Origin: Dasyornis broadbenti
Lineage: Eukaryota > Chordata > Aves > Passeriformes > Dasyornithidae
Direction: 5' to 3'
DNA length: 64,000 nt
Assembly (NCBI GenBank): GCA_013397935.1
Contig: VZRN01005622.1
Span: 3,157,582-3,221,581 of the forward strand
Shown here: piece by piece, positions 51,091 through 63,530 of the stretch
Layout: the number at the start of each line of letters is the position of its first letter
How positions within the stretch are numbered: the first letter of the stretch is position 1
Notes under the pieces: generated by a model
Told to the model about the DNA's origin: nothing
Databases searched by the model: none
The model's input: only the letters and a program-made list of their open reading frames with translations
Translations under genes and position numbers: made by a program

Positions 51091-52179
51091 ATGAACATGA
51101 ACCAAACACCTAATTAAAGAGGAAACATCACCTGTAACACAGGTATTATCTTAATCATAGTTTATTGGAGATTAGGATAATATTCCAAAGAAGTTTCACC
51201 AAAGATGCTCACCTCGCTTTGACTTTATTTTGGCACTTTTTTTTACTGCTGCTGTGGGCACAACCAGTCTATGTGGAAAAACCACCTACTGATTAGGACT
51301 AGGAATTCACACCAGCTGGAGCAGCGTGAATTCCCAGGTGACTAACCATTAAACTCAGCTAGAAACACGCATGCTGTTTTAACAAGAAAGCGTACTCAAA
51401 AATGAAAAAAAAAGTCCCACTTTGGGCAAGGCAGGCACCTAATTGTGGTGTGACTCTGCTTTTGCAACACTTAGAGAACTTCAAATTACTTGCATCATTT
51501 GGGTGCTTATCCAATTCATTTAGACTCAGTTTAAACCCTACACATTAGTAGAGAGGTCACAGCAGAACAATGGAGACAGCTTTTGTAACAAGTATGTTTA
51601 CAAAACTGTTTCTGCTTATTATTTTGTGACACGTTTTGTAGTGTGAAGATTTCTGCTTCTGTAGTGCTTGAGCTGTCTGTGCTGACAACCTCTCGTGGTC
51701 TGTGAACAGTCAGCACATCATAAGCTTTCCTGTCCAAAGCAGACCTTCTGTCCTCCATTGGCCACTAAGGCTGGGTAACTGCATCACATATTTCACTATG
51801 TTATACCCTAAGCCTGTTGGAACACCCTGAAGCTGCTAAATTAGGGTACAAACTACTTTTTAAGAATCATATCTAGCCAAGAACAAATGAATGTCTTGGT
51901 CAGGGCCAGGAACTGGTAACGGGTCCTCAAGGCAGTCCAAACTATATTTTTCACTTTGAAAAAAAAGAAAAAAGGAATTAAAACCCAGCAAAGATACTCC
52001 CACAAATGTTGAAGTTGGCAGGGATCCACCCCTCCAACACAAGTGTGTTGCTCACTGTGCAATACATCACAGCTTGCACATTAACCTCACATTTAAAATT
52101 ACCTTCCTAGCTATAATGTGAAAACAACAGTTGTTAAAAAAAAAAATTGAAAAAAAAAATCCAAATGTTTCCATGGTTT
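51091..52179. other. Non-coding stretch between LINE fragments
   Basis: No gene is visible. Parts may be unrecognised remnants of the flanking LINE copies, but I cannot align them by eye. Confidence 0.35.
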
Positions 52180-52415
52180 ATTAAGGGGAACCGCAGGTCC
52201 ATGCTCCTGATTGCTACATTAGGCAAAATAGCAGGGAACATAATGACAGTAGAGTTAGTAAAACGTGTGGATAAATGTGATTTATATTGGAAGACTCAAC
52301 ATGGCTTTCTTGCAGAAAAGCCTGAAAACATAATGCATTTCTGTAAGGAACAACAGCACAAGGTTAATGATGTTCCATCTAAGGAATTTACAAAGATTTT
52401 CAAAGGCTTTTAAAC
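52180..52415 (+). mobile_element. CR1/L2-like LINE reverse-transcriptase fragment (fingers and motif A)
   Basis: An open plus-strand frame (within 52147-52413, 88 codons) contains LGKIAGNIM, then a QHGF at 52297-52308, then KEFTKIFKGF. These match in order and spacing the GKIxExI, QHGF and DFxKAFD landmarks of CR1/L2-clade reverse transcriptases. The catalytic motif A Asp is replaced by Glu, so the copy is inactive. The open frame is a leftover of the LINE ORF2, not an independent gene. Confidence 0.6.
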
Positions 52416-52554
52416 AAAGCCAAAATCATTCATTATGGGGTTTGGGTTTGTTGTGTTTTAAAAGGAAATCAGGCAACCACCTGAGATAACAAGAAAGGCA
52501 TAAGCCACAGATTGTAAATCCTCACAATTCATTTCAAAACATGTTTAAAAAGGT

Positions 52555-52810
52555 CAATCAGGAGCAATCAACAAGGATTTACAAAAAGCAAATCATGCTC
52601 GACCAACCTAATTTCCCCCTGTGACAAAGTGACTGTCTATGCAGATAAGGAAAGCACAGTGAATGCAAGACACATCGACTTTTGGAAAGCTTTTGAACGT
52701 CTGACACAGCATTCAGATTTAAAAGCTGAGGAAGCCTTCCAGTTGACAAGTAAAAACTCTGAATTAAGTGACTCAAGAGATTCATCTGGCGTTGCAAATA
52801 ACGTACACAG
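52555..52810 (+). mobile_element. Second CR1 LINE reverse-transcriptase fragment (motif A region)
   Basis: The plus strand encodes a QQGF at 52569-52580, followed by TKSKSCSTNLI and an IDFWKAFE around 52674-52697. It lies in a 68-codon frame (52629-52835) that runs on past the domain. The match to the CR1 phrase QHGFTKGKSCLTNLI...LDFSKAFD is closer than that of the neighbouring fragment, so this is a different, probably younger copy. Motif A retains its Asp here, but the element lacks the rest of the domain. Confidence 0.65.
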
Positions 52811-53138
52811 GCATGGAATATTCTGTCCTGTTTGAACAATGCATTTATTAAATTTGTTATAAGATAAAAAACATTCTGAACTTAAAGTATATTCTACAAA
52901 GAAGCAGAGTGTGTCAATGGCAAAAAGCACACGCATGGCAGAAAGAAAAGCAAATAACTAGACATTAACCTGAGCATTAGAAGGCAGCACCAGAAGAGCA
53001 ATCTAATTCAGGAATCAGATTAATAGTTATTATTATCTCTCTCTTTTTCTCATCTAAAATCCTTCTTTTCACTTACTAGCAGATCTAGTTCAGACAGCTG
53101 CACGAAATGGAGGTAATTCAGTTGCTCCCAGGTTGGTG

Positions 53139-53168
53139 GGTTGGTTGGTTTGTTTGTTTGTTTGTTTG
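53139..53168. repeat. Microsatellite (GGTT then TGTT units)
   Basis: Tandem GGTT units pass into about five TGTT units. This is a short G/T-rich tetranucleotide repeat, opposite in strand composition to the A/C tracts. Confidence 0.8.
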
Positions 53169-55007
53169 CAGTGTTTCCTAATTCTCTGGAGTCACACCAC
53201 AACATGGTTGGCTGGTTCCATCTGACACTTCACAAGGACCAAGGAAGTGTCAGGAAGAACGATGGCTAGCAAAGCCAGCTACGTCAAAGAGTAAGCAACC
53301 TGATTACCCATCTTTAATAAAGGTTAAAAACAATAAAACAGGAGAGCACACTTATCAAAACAAAGTGTTTTGACAGACCCAAAATATGTTTTCTTTGGAG
53401 AATTTGTCTCACGGGTATTTTCTGTTTTCATCTGGAATGGACAAAACAAAAACAACGCTTTCCCATAGGACAAAATAAAATGTGAGCTTGGTTATGTTTC
53501 TAATCAGATCTTTCAGCAATGAAGGAAAAAAAAAAAAGCCCTGATGTCTTCCATATCCTACTTCACCACTATCATGAAAAAGTTAGACAAGGATAAACTA
53601 ACATTCCCAGAAGAGAAAATATCTGCACCACTTGCCCAGCAGTCCTGCTGGAGCTCCATTTCAAGCACTTTCACTGATCCCAGTTGTCCGGACAAACTGG
53701 TGTACCGGTGTCTGATAGCCAACTCCCCATTCATCCCTCTCGCAGTCGTTCTGCTTTGGTTTCATGCAAGTTAATTGTTTACACACAGCATTGGCCTTTT
53801 CTGGTAGTGAGCACAGTTCCTACTTTCACAGCTAAATAGAGTTGTTCTAGGCTGTGCCAAGAAGTTACAGCATGCTATTCAGTAAAATTAGAATAAACAG
53901 GAAAATTTGTCATCACATAAAATGCAGCACTAATTCATTTTTCATGACTGAAAAAATGTAATTATGGAGCATTTCTAATATAAAAGACTTTGTTGCATAA
54001 ACTTAACACACAATTAGCAAGTTCCAACTAATTAAAAAAATATTTAGGAAGTGAATGGATTTAGACTGTTGCATGAATTAAGGATATGAGAAGAGTGACA
54101 GAATATTCATTCATACTTATTTTTAATCAGGCAACTGGGACACCAAGATATTGTTTATGAGGGTTCTGAATACATCAAGATCAAATGGAATTACAAAATA
54201 AATATAATCCTAAAGCCATGTCAGTAAGTTAGTGAAAACCACCAAAATAAATATCTAAAAAGGCTCGAGTTAAGGTTCAGTTAAATTATTTTAATTGAAA
54301 TATAAATACTTCCTGACAAATACTCATTGCTGAAAACATTAGAAAGAGAATAATGATGAAAATATCCTTGGAACAAGCCCTCTGAATTTAGTTCAGAACT
54401 CTACTGACTTCTTCTTTTATCTAAATGCCTTGGCTAGAGAGAGGGTTTCTGTAATCAGGGGCCTAGTAACAAAAGGAAGATAATTCCCAAAGACAGGAAC
54501 TTCTTCCTCTCAAAGGAAAATCATATGAACTTTTCTTTCTCCCTCACTTAAGTGACTTCAGCTCAACGTCTTTCCATTGTGCACAAACCATGGTGGGACA
54601 GCTAACCTGTACAGAAAAGTTTCACAGAAATCTCACTTAAAACTGGTTTGTAATTTTTAGGTTGCTAGCTAGCACTTATTAAAAAATATCTCTACAAGCA
54701 AATTTATATTCCAGTAAGTTAATCATGCAGCAACATAAGCCTGGAACATTCACTTTGGTGGTCAGAAGAGAAGAACTATACCCTTACAGCAGGCTACAGG
54801 GAAAATTAATTTGTTTTTCCCAACACATTGCAACTGTGGAGTGAATTTTCAAATGCCATTCAGAACTGCCATTATCATAATTCCTAATTTCTCTTGTTGC
54901 TCCTCTCTTTGTAGAAGTATTACCTGGGGTTTGCACTCAACTGAGACAATTCTTTTCTCTAGCAGTGATGAGTAATCACACTTCATTTGGCAGGTATTAG
55001 TGTTTTC

Positions 55008-55029
55008 AAAAAAAAAAAAAAAAAAAAAA
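55008..55029. repeat. A22 homopolymer
   Basis: An uninterrupted run of 22 A. It could be a retroposon tail, but I found no recognisable element or target duplication beside it. Confidence 0.85.
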
Positions 55030-56483
55030 GCAAATCTGGAAACTGTATGATTTTGAGAAGACTACGAAAAAGAACTTAAGTTCAAACAAAAGAAAATGGT
55101 TAAAGACTTAAATCTTGCAAAAGCCATCTTTAATAGAGTTTAATAGGTAGCAATGGTACTTCAGAGCCATGTTACTCAGCATTCACAACGCAATTATTTA
55201 AGTGTCGTATCCAAGTCGACAGGAAGGGTCCAGTTTGCACAGAGCATTCACAGAAAAGAGCAATTTAAGAGCAGAGGATGTAATTTAAAGGAAAATATAC
55301 AAGCTGGATGACAACAAACACTTCATTTCGTTCCACAGGTCTCGGAGGTTTAAGCATCTCTCTTGAGAATCTAGCATTGTCAAATAAACAAGTTTAATAT
55401 TTGCTGTCACTAGAAATGGAACTGTAAAATGAGGAACCTTTTTGTATTTCAAATCACCATCACAGAAAGCAGAAGGGAACAGGGCACTGCTGATCCACTA
55501 CCATTCAAGTGGGATATATGGAATCCCAAAAGTGCAGTGGATTAAATAATAAAAGAAAATGGTAAAGTACAGACACACTACCCAGACAGAAGAGTTTTAA
55601 TCCATCCTGTCTCACCAAGGGAATATTAAGCTTTTTTAGCAAGTGAAGCAAGTTCTTACTTCACAATCTTCCTATCAGAATTGTAACACTGAGTAGGAAA
55701 CACTTTGTACCCCACCGTTCTAGAGAGGGAACTCATGGAGCAGAATTCTCTAATTCTCTGGTTAAAGCACTTATCTGAGACAGGTGACACCTGCCAGGAG
55801 CCCCTGATGACTGAGGGGGGAGTCTGTTCTCTGATTTGGCAAGAAAGAGATGATGAGATATTAAAGTGATGGTTTCCTTGTACAATAGGACATGTCTCGG
55901 AAGCTCATTTAGTGCACCCTGATTTTTCTCCATATCTACAGTCCTGGACAAGAAACTACAGATCATCCCTCAGATACCTTCCTTCCTACACCACTGCTGT
56001 TCTGTGAATCTGGGCTTGAGTTTCTTGCCCGGAGAGATGACAGCAGACTAATCCAAAAGCGTGCTCATAATTTCCTGATGACTTTCATCTGGCAGGAAAG
56101 ATACTTAGGGAACCCAGACAGTCAAGAATTTATATATTATGTAGGGAAACATCAAAAGATGATGGCTGTAATCCTCCTTTACATTCACCTTTTGGAAGCG
56201 TAGCAGTAAATAGGGTTTACAATGGTGACTTAGCACTCAGACACAGTGCAAAGAAAAAAGACTGGTTATGACAGCAAACTCTCAGTCTCCAAAGCCAAAA
56301 TGCAATTGTAACACAGACGATATAGAAAAAAAAGTGCAAATTCCTTTTTTGCTTTGTAGAGATCTTCAGTGTTTTACTTCTATAACTCAGTTGCCCTCTA
56401 TCAAACTAGGTACTGTTACTGCACCCACGGTGCTTTTTCTCCCTCATGTCAATAAAAATCAACTCACTAATACTGGAGGAGGG

Positions 56484-56502
56484 AAACAAACAAACAAACA
56501 AG
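56484..56502. repeat. (AAAC)n microsatellite
   Basis: About four and a half AAAC units in perfect tandem. Confidence 0.8.
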
Positions 56503-56708
56503 CAACCAGGCAGATACTTAAGAACCAGTTTACTGTATAATCTATCAAACCAAACTACAAGGAAGCTGTCCAGCTGGGATTTCCCCCTTCCTACCCTGTT
56601 CTCTTGAAAAGATTAGCTCTTTCAGATTGTAAAAATTAGATAATTAGAAAAAATGAATGGCTATTGAAGTTACTAAATAATAAAACAACACTCAATGAAG
56701 CAACGCTA

Positions 56709-56732
56709 TTTTTTTTTTTTTTTTTTTTTTTT
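56709..56732. repeat. T24 homopolymer
   Basis: An uninterrupted run of 24 T, the longest homopolymer in the window. On the minus strand it would be a poly(A), but no recognisable retroposon body lies to its right. Confidence 0.85.
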
Positions 56733-58131
56733 GAGTAGAGATTAGGAATACAGACTGTATGGACAGTAATACACAAAGTTTCAATTCTTACTTCCCTGTA
56801 GGAAATTTTCCCAGGAAAAATTTTGTGGCCTGTTACAGAACATACTGTAGCTACATCCTGTGTTGGTTTCTTTCAGAAAATAACTTATAAAATGTAATAT
56901 CAATTGTCTTACTTTGGAGAGACAGGCTAGTATCTCATTTTACACAGCTGTAAAATGCTGCATTCCAGTGTTGATTCTAAATAGAGCTGGTTATTTTCTA
57001 ATCGATTTCTGGAAAACGCTAAATACTACCAAAACGTCTCAAAGGTGATTAACCTTTTATGAAATCAGAAATTTCAGGGCACACAAGCTAGGGAGGTTGC
57101 CTTCCCCTGCTGGCAACTCCTGGACCTACTGCCATCCCATCAGCAATTATTTACCAGCCCATGTGAACTGGCAGGGAACAGCCTGAGAGTGCCTCTGCTC
57201 AAGAGCACACGAAAGCTCAGAGCTGAGGCCTGGTTTATGAAGACTTCCAGCTCCTGGCTGAAGAACTGGGAGAATTCTACAGCGTAGATAACTCTGAGCA
57301 AAACGCCTTAAAAAGATACAAAATATTCAGCACATCACGTTTTTCCCATCTGCTGCACAACTGCTGTTCATTAAAACACTGACTGCTATCTCCTACAGGT
57401 TTCAGGGTTAGTGTTGGGTTTGGTTTTGTGTCTTTTTAAAAAGTATTTCCCATAATTTTATTTTTTTCAATTATTGTTGGAGTTTTTAATCTTAAAAGTA
57501 AACCTGAGAAATAAAATTTAATCCCAACTTGGAAAAGCAAAATGTAAACCGAATACCTTTTAAAATCAGCTATTTACAGTCTTACAAATATTTCCCATGA
57601 ATTAGAAATAAAGATGCCTGAAACCAGCAATGAAGGCCTCTGACAAGACAGAGTAACGTGGTTTAATATCAATAACTCCTTTCATAGAAGAAAAATCCTG
57701 AGATCTTTGCCTTTTCCCCCCACCTCGCAAGCTGAAGACAGGAAACTTTGTTCACCCCTTCCCTGACTGCACTCTCTGTACTCACAGCTTGGCACCTTTT
57801 TGGACCAGGACACAGAAGCCTTTCTGGCCTGGGTGGAAACAGGGACAGCATGTTATCCATAAAACCTGCCTGCATCCTAAATGACTTTCCACCACGCTCT
57901 GTCCAAAAGAGATTAATGAAACAGATTTCCCCTCTGTCTGCTGCTCTGCGTGTTTGTGTTCCATGCTGAAATCATGAAGAGCTTCAGGGCAGAATTAATA
58001 AAAATTGATTAAAACAAACTGGATCTCTATTTTTCTTCATTTGTGCCTGGAAAAATATGTTGATATGTTACATTAAATTTCATTAGTAAAAGCCACAATT
58101 TAGGATGTATTAAATATACTGATTACTATTA

Positions 58132-58148
58132 TTTTTTTTTTTTTTTTT
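58132..58148. repeat. T17 homopolymer
   Basis: An uninterrupted run of 17 T followed by AG. On the plus strand this resembles a strong polypyrimidine tract with an AG, but no exon-like frame follows. Confidence 0.8.
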
Positions 58149-60258
58149 AGTATCTCCTGTTCTTAATCTAAGATGCACATCAACTTTTCTTCCTTTTCCT
58201 GGTAATTCTAATAATAACTACACATTTTCTTAATACTCTTAGTACTGAAAGCATAAGGAGAAGGGACTGGTGAGGAGTCTTCCATTGGGGAGATTAAAAA
58301 AAATTTACTTTGCTCATTAACTGGCATAAGCATTCAATCCATCAGCTGAAAAGATGAAGTAATGAATAAATATTACACATAAAGATAAAAATCCAGAATC
58401 TCAGGGAAGTGGGGAGAGAGGGAAGGAAAACTACAGTCATGTGTAAGTTTGCAGAGCATGGAATTGCAGAGTTCAAGCTGAAGCAGTGGCTTATCCCTTC
58501 CACAGCAGATTTGTGAGATCAGATTTAAATCTGCTTTACTGCTTTCCCCAAGGACTCCCAGTGCCCAGCAGCAGCCAGAAGGTGCAGCTGGGACTCTCTA
58601 AACATCTACTTCTGACCACAGGGATTCCCAGGAACTCCAGTCTCCTTGGGTATCCTGACTTTACAGCCTCTAGGACAAGTATGCTGAGGTAACAGGTATT
58701 TACACAGCCGTGTTTTTACTAACAAGGTACTTCTTCCCCAAAGATATTTTGAATTTTATTTATCAAAAGTTATCGAGTAGCACAGGCATTCTATTCTCCC
58801 TGTGCACAGAAATAGCTTTGTCCCCTTTGTCATTTACAAATTCCTTACAGCCAAAGAGTGGAATTCAATAAATCAAGCTACAGTTGTGAAGCTGATCCCC
58901 ATGTTAGTGAGCACTTCAGTAACTAAGTGTTATGCACAGGCTTGACAAATTTCATTTATTTTGATGTTTAACTTTGTAATGTCAGAAAGAGTTCAAAATT
59001 CTTCTCAGCATAAAGATACACATATATTGTACTTTTTATTTTTATAAGCATGTCAATATTACTCTCATATTTAATATATCCATATTAGTTTAGATGGAAG
59101 AACATCTGTCCTTTAATTCCTCAGCCCAGCACACTTTCAAATAATTCCAGCTGCACAGCACTCCAATCCTATTTTCTCCAAGCTTGATGTTAATCTTAAG
59201 TCCAGGATGATATTTGCTTTCTAATGCAAGGCCCCAAAATGTAAACAAATTTCTTCCCAAAATGTACTCGGATAAAGGGACCACTCAGAAGAAAATGATG
59301 CCAAATGAATTATAATATGTATGTCACTTGAGACATGTCCAATCACTGCAAACATTCAAAATCTAAAAGAAAAAAACCCCAAAATATAGTCCAACAGAAA
59401 CCTATTTAGATACCCAATAAACAAAACTTTTTTTGCTACCACATCAGGCATATGCAGAAATAAGAGTTCTTTGCATTTATTTTCCCAGACAAATAGCCTG
59501 GGAAATGAAAAGACACTTGTCAGGACAACCTCCCCAGTGTGAATGCCAATCCTGCAGAACATAACTCTGTATGCACCAAAGATTAAAAAACACTTTTTCA
59601 GGGTCAAGAGAGATTTCAGGGCAAAAAGCTGCATTTACCTCATCTGAATAAACGATAAAGAATAGAAATCCATTAACACAGCAAGAACTGATCCACATTG
59701 CAACAGTTTTCAGTAGACTTGACTAATCTAGACTCCATTTCTTACAGCTGGATATTCTCCATTTTATTGAAGAAACAAATGGAGATCAGACAGAACCATA
59801 TTTAGATTCACACTGCAGCAGAATGAAAAGAAAGGTTGGTCAAACTGCAGAAATAACAATGAAGTAAGAAAAATTACCAAGGAATTAAGTTGCTAGGATA
59901 CTGCACTCTAATGTGAAATCAGATATAACAATTAAAGTAAAACTATACTTTCTGGAGGTAAGAACAAAACCATTTATTAGTCTAAGCCAAGTCATTAAAT
60001 GGAATATTGAAAACAGAAGTAAATGGAAGAAAGCAACTCAAAATGCTGCATAGTCAACTGGGTATCAAAAGCTCAAAGGTGAATTGTAACACCACTGCAA
60101 AGACAGACACTGATGTCACAGCAGCAAGTACAGATTAGAGACGACATCTGCACTCATACCATCAACATGATCTTCTGTTCCGGAAAGCTGTAGTTTAAAA
60201 ATTTCCTCAGAGTAACTGAGAAGCCAGTGACAGCACAGACTAGTAAAAGCAAAGTGTT

Positions 60259-60378
60259 AAAACCACAAAAAAACCCCAACAAACCACAAAAAAAAAACCC
60301 CAAAAACCCAAACCAAACAAACAAAAATCCAAACAAAGCCCTGAACAAACAAACAGAAAACAAAAAATCCCCAAACCC
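60259..60378. repeat. A/C-rich low-complexity tract
   Basis: Irregular AAACC, CAAAAACCC and AAACAAAC units over about 120 bases, with very little G or T. The same plus-strand A/C polarity as the other five tracts. A minus-strand frame across it encodes a Phe/Gly/Leu-rich chance peptide. Confidence 0.75.
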
Positions 60379-61940
60379 TTGGCATCTGCCTCTAAAATGC
60401 CTCTAAAACTTCCCCAAAGTGCTGCTGTGGGGAAATTAATTCCATCCCAACCAGAACCAATGCCCTACTTTATATAACACTTTAAATCCAACATATTTCA
60501 CAACCTCAATCAATCATTATCAGAGTACACCTGTTCTGTCTGGAAAACGAATATAATGTTTTCAAAATAAGGAAGTCCTCAAAAGCACAGTTTCTTTTTT
60601 TCACTTCAGTTTTCCACTTTTATTCTTTCTCCTCTTGTATCCTGACCTATACACTCAGAGAGCTAACTGCTTGGGAAGGGGGTCAAAGAAACTGGTTTGT
60701 ATAGAAAACCTCAAGACTCTGCAAAATGTCCCTTTTATTTAGTTTTAGTCTGCTTAAATATTACAGCTGCATGGGAAGAAGTTCCTCAAAAGACTGAAAC
60801 TAATTGAGTAACTAAAACAAGCAAATTAAAAAACCCTAATGAAAGTAAGGGAAGTTTTGAAATACAGAATTTACTTCAAACCTGGAGACAAAATGAGCAC
60901 ATCAGCCTAAAACAATGATTTTTCTAGACTATACTAGCATTAGCTTGTCTCTGTATGAATAGGCAAACTATTCTTGCTCACTTTTCATCGAATCAGGATT
61001 TACAAATTCAGCCAAAATTGTGAGAAATCAGTGCATCTTCCAGTATGCAAAGACTAAATCTTTGACACATTTCTTTAGGCACCTGTGATTTCTTAGGTTA
61101 TGGAAACGCTGACCTCTGCACCCCAGGCACGCAAGTTCCAAATCTGCGTTAACTTTTATTTCCTTATCTGTATTTTGTATTTTATTTGACCAAATAAACC
61201 TGATAGCAGGTTGAAGCACTTTTTAAGGTGACTCAGAAAGCCTTGAAAGCTTTTTAAAACCCCAAAACACAAAAGCCAAAAGTCCAAAAAGATCATCTAC
61301 AATCACTGTGGTGCAGTAACGTAGCTAATAGTGTTCATTGTCGACGTACTGAATACATTTATCCTTACAAATATGGAGTACATTCTTACATAAAACTGCT
61401 CTGCTGTAGCAGTTTTACTGTGCAAAAAAACCCACTGTTCTCAAAAACACAAGACAATTTGAGCGCTTTTGAACCAAGTAAGCACCAACATTAAAACCAG
61501 GCTATTTCACAAATAAAACTCTCCAGGCCTTGCTCTACAGCCCAATAATGTGCTGGCACATGGAGCTGACAACAGATGCAGCAGAAGGAGCGTCGACACT
61601 TTCAGCATCAAAACACCTGTCTGCAAGGCCAGAGTGGGGGACAGCAGGGCCTTGGAGATGCGGCTGAATTCCAGAGAATCCATACAATTCCTTACATCAG
61701 GGAGCGACGGCAAAAACTTTTTGACTTTTTAAAACTTACGGACCTGCTGAAATCCTGATGCCCCGAAACTCAGTAAAATATTCCAATTATTTCTATGCAA
61801 GACCCTTAAAGACAGTAATCATTTGCAAATGCATGCGGCTGATTTAGAGATTTTGACAACAGACCATGGGAAGAAAGAACAAGCTCTCAGCAGAATCTGT
61901 CACCCCTTTCGCTTTTTCAGCCACAAACCACTCAAATTTG
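60379..61940. other. Non-coding stretch
   Basis: No gene or nameable repeat is visible. A slightly GC-richer patch near 61550-61700 has overlapping 60-codon frames on both strands without features. Confidence 0.35.
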
Positions 61941-62456
61941 CTACTCCCCAGTATCTGTTGCACCACAAAAGCCTCTGCAATGCTGCACACACCTAATCCT
62001 TGCACACAACATCCTCCCTATCCAACAGGCTCTGCTTCCAAATGCCATCGGATCAGGCTGTTCTTGCAACTCAAGACAACTTGTTGGCTTGTTTATGTCC
62101 AGCAGATGGGCCATAAACTTTGAGGCAACTAAAAGAAGAAATAAAACTGGCAAAATAGTTCTGATAAGCCAGGAGGAAGCTACAGTCACAGAAGCATCCA
62201 TTAAGCTCCCCTCTGTCCCCTCCCAAATATCACACTGATAAATGAGGGGGAAAATCAGTGATGAGAGTCTGCGCTGACTTCTACTGTTGTACTTTTCACT
62301 TTCACCTGAATGATCTGAGACACGCAAAAAGGAAGAGGGAGAGGGAAGCGTTACCATTGGGCTTTGGATGTTTTGGGGTTTTCTTTTAACTTTTAAATTT
62401 GACAATTTCAGACAGGCTCCAAGGATGGATAAATAGAGTATTCTTGGCTCATGCAA
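61941..62456 (-). other. 171-codon minus-strand open frame with an internal acceptor-like site
   Basis: This is the longest minus-strand frame. On the minus strand a strong polypyrimidine run ending TTTCTTCTTTTAG lies at about 62129-62145. From that acceptor the frame continues for about 62 codons (starting near ASKFMAHLLDINK) to the stop at 61941. This could be a terminal exon of an unseen transcript or a chance frame. The peptide contains several Cys in its C-terminal third but no domain I recognise. No matching donor-bearing exon was found. Confidence 0.12.
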
Positions 62457-63239
62457 AAGCCAGACATGAAGCTGAGAAAAGAGCTAGACAGAAATTCTTC
62501 CTGATTTTTACAGGATGACTGTGTTTATTGCACAGTTTAGAAGAACATAAAGTCTCAGAATCTTATATCAATAAACATTTATACAATCATTTTAATCTAT
62601 TTATATACATACCTATTTATATCAATAAAATAATGGAGGGGGGTTAATATTGTATTCTTTCAAAATAATACAATATCCGTATTTGAAAGATGTTGGATTC
62701 TTATTTTCACTCAGTCCTATATGGCAGATTACTAAAGTCTCAATTCAACTCTACTTCTCATTTGCATTGATTTTTTTGCTATGTGCGGCACAGTCAAAGC
62801 AACACAAGTGGAAATAAAGAGAAAGGACATACAGACTTATTAACTGTCTTGGCATTTGTAGCCACGATATATTCTAGAAGTTAAGGCACATGTGAAATAA
62901 ATTCTACGACACTGTCACACTTGCAAATGTTGGCAGCTGTAAAGCTGTTCTACCTAGGAAAAGGGACAATTTAAGATGTCTTAAATTTGGAGGAAAACAA
63001 TCAGTGTCCCAAAACACTCTCCATGTGCAAAGACACACACACAGGTCAATAGCACGCTGGCTGTGCCCTGAACTCCAAGCTCAGGGATTAAACTTTCAGC
63101 AGTGCCGGGGTTATCTGTTTATGTTGCTATACCAAGGAAGAGAAAAAGGACACATCATCATTTCTGTGTGTGGTTCTTGCCTGAATGATTTTAATGCTGA
63201 TGATTACAACAGGAACAGGGCACTAAGCCCAGTTCTGAG
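62457..63239. other. AT-rich non-coding stretch
   Basis: No gene is visible. Several AATAAA strings lie near 62560-62640 on the plus strand, without an upstream gene to which they would belong. Confidence 0.4.
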
Positions 63240-63269
63240 CACTGTGTCTGAGTGACTTGTTCTGCCTAC

Positions 63270-63530
63270 TCCAAAGAGGCCCATGGCCATTGCTTTCTCC
63301 TCCTCCTTGTCCATATTCCACAGGCCCTTGTCTCCTCACCGCACCCACTGCAGCTTCTCTTCCCTCTTGCTCTCATCCATCTCACAGCCATATCCCTCTT
63401 CCTCACAGCTTCCATTTTCCTCTCCTGCAGGCACCATCGTGTTTCCTCACCAGCCCCTCTTCCCTACGGCTCCTCTTCCAACCTTCCCCACTCCCCACAA
63501 GCGGCTGTGCCACCACTTTCTCCCCTGCCC
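63270..63530 (+). other. Pyrimidine-rich, GC-richer segment
   Basis: About 260 bases are dominated by C and T on the plus strand, with repeated CTCCTC, CCTCTTCC and TTTCC phrases and several polypyrimidine-CAG strings (for example TTTTCCTCTCCTGCAG near 63416-63431). All three plus-strand frames stay open for more than 110 codons (63252-63686, 63257-63745, 63283-63633) because stop codons need A and G, which are scarce here. The frames are therefore not evidence for a gene. Confidence 0.55.

Larger units (their letters stand above)
52811..60258. other. AT-rich non-coding stretch with simple repeats
   Basis: No gene is supported. It contains the simple repeats and homopolymers at 53139, 55008, 56484, 56709 and 58132 listed separately. 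Open frames of 60-92 codons have no recognisable features. Confidence 0.35.

Noticed and set aside
59356..59698. Minus-strand frames of 73-92 codons as an exon
   Set aside because: Two frames are open together, with no acceptor and donor pair framing either one and no recognisable protein.
59755..59825. MIR-like element on the minus strand
   Set aside because: Scattered similarity to the ACAGATGAGGAAACTGAGG part only; too weak to call.
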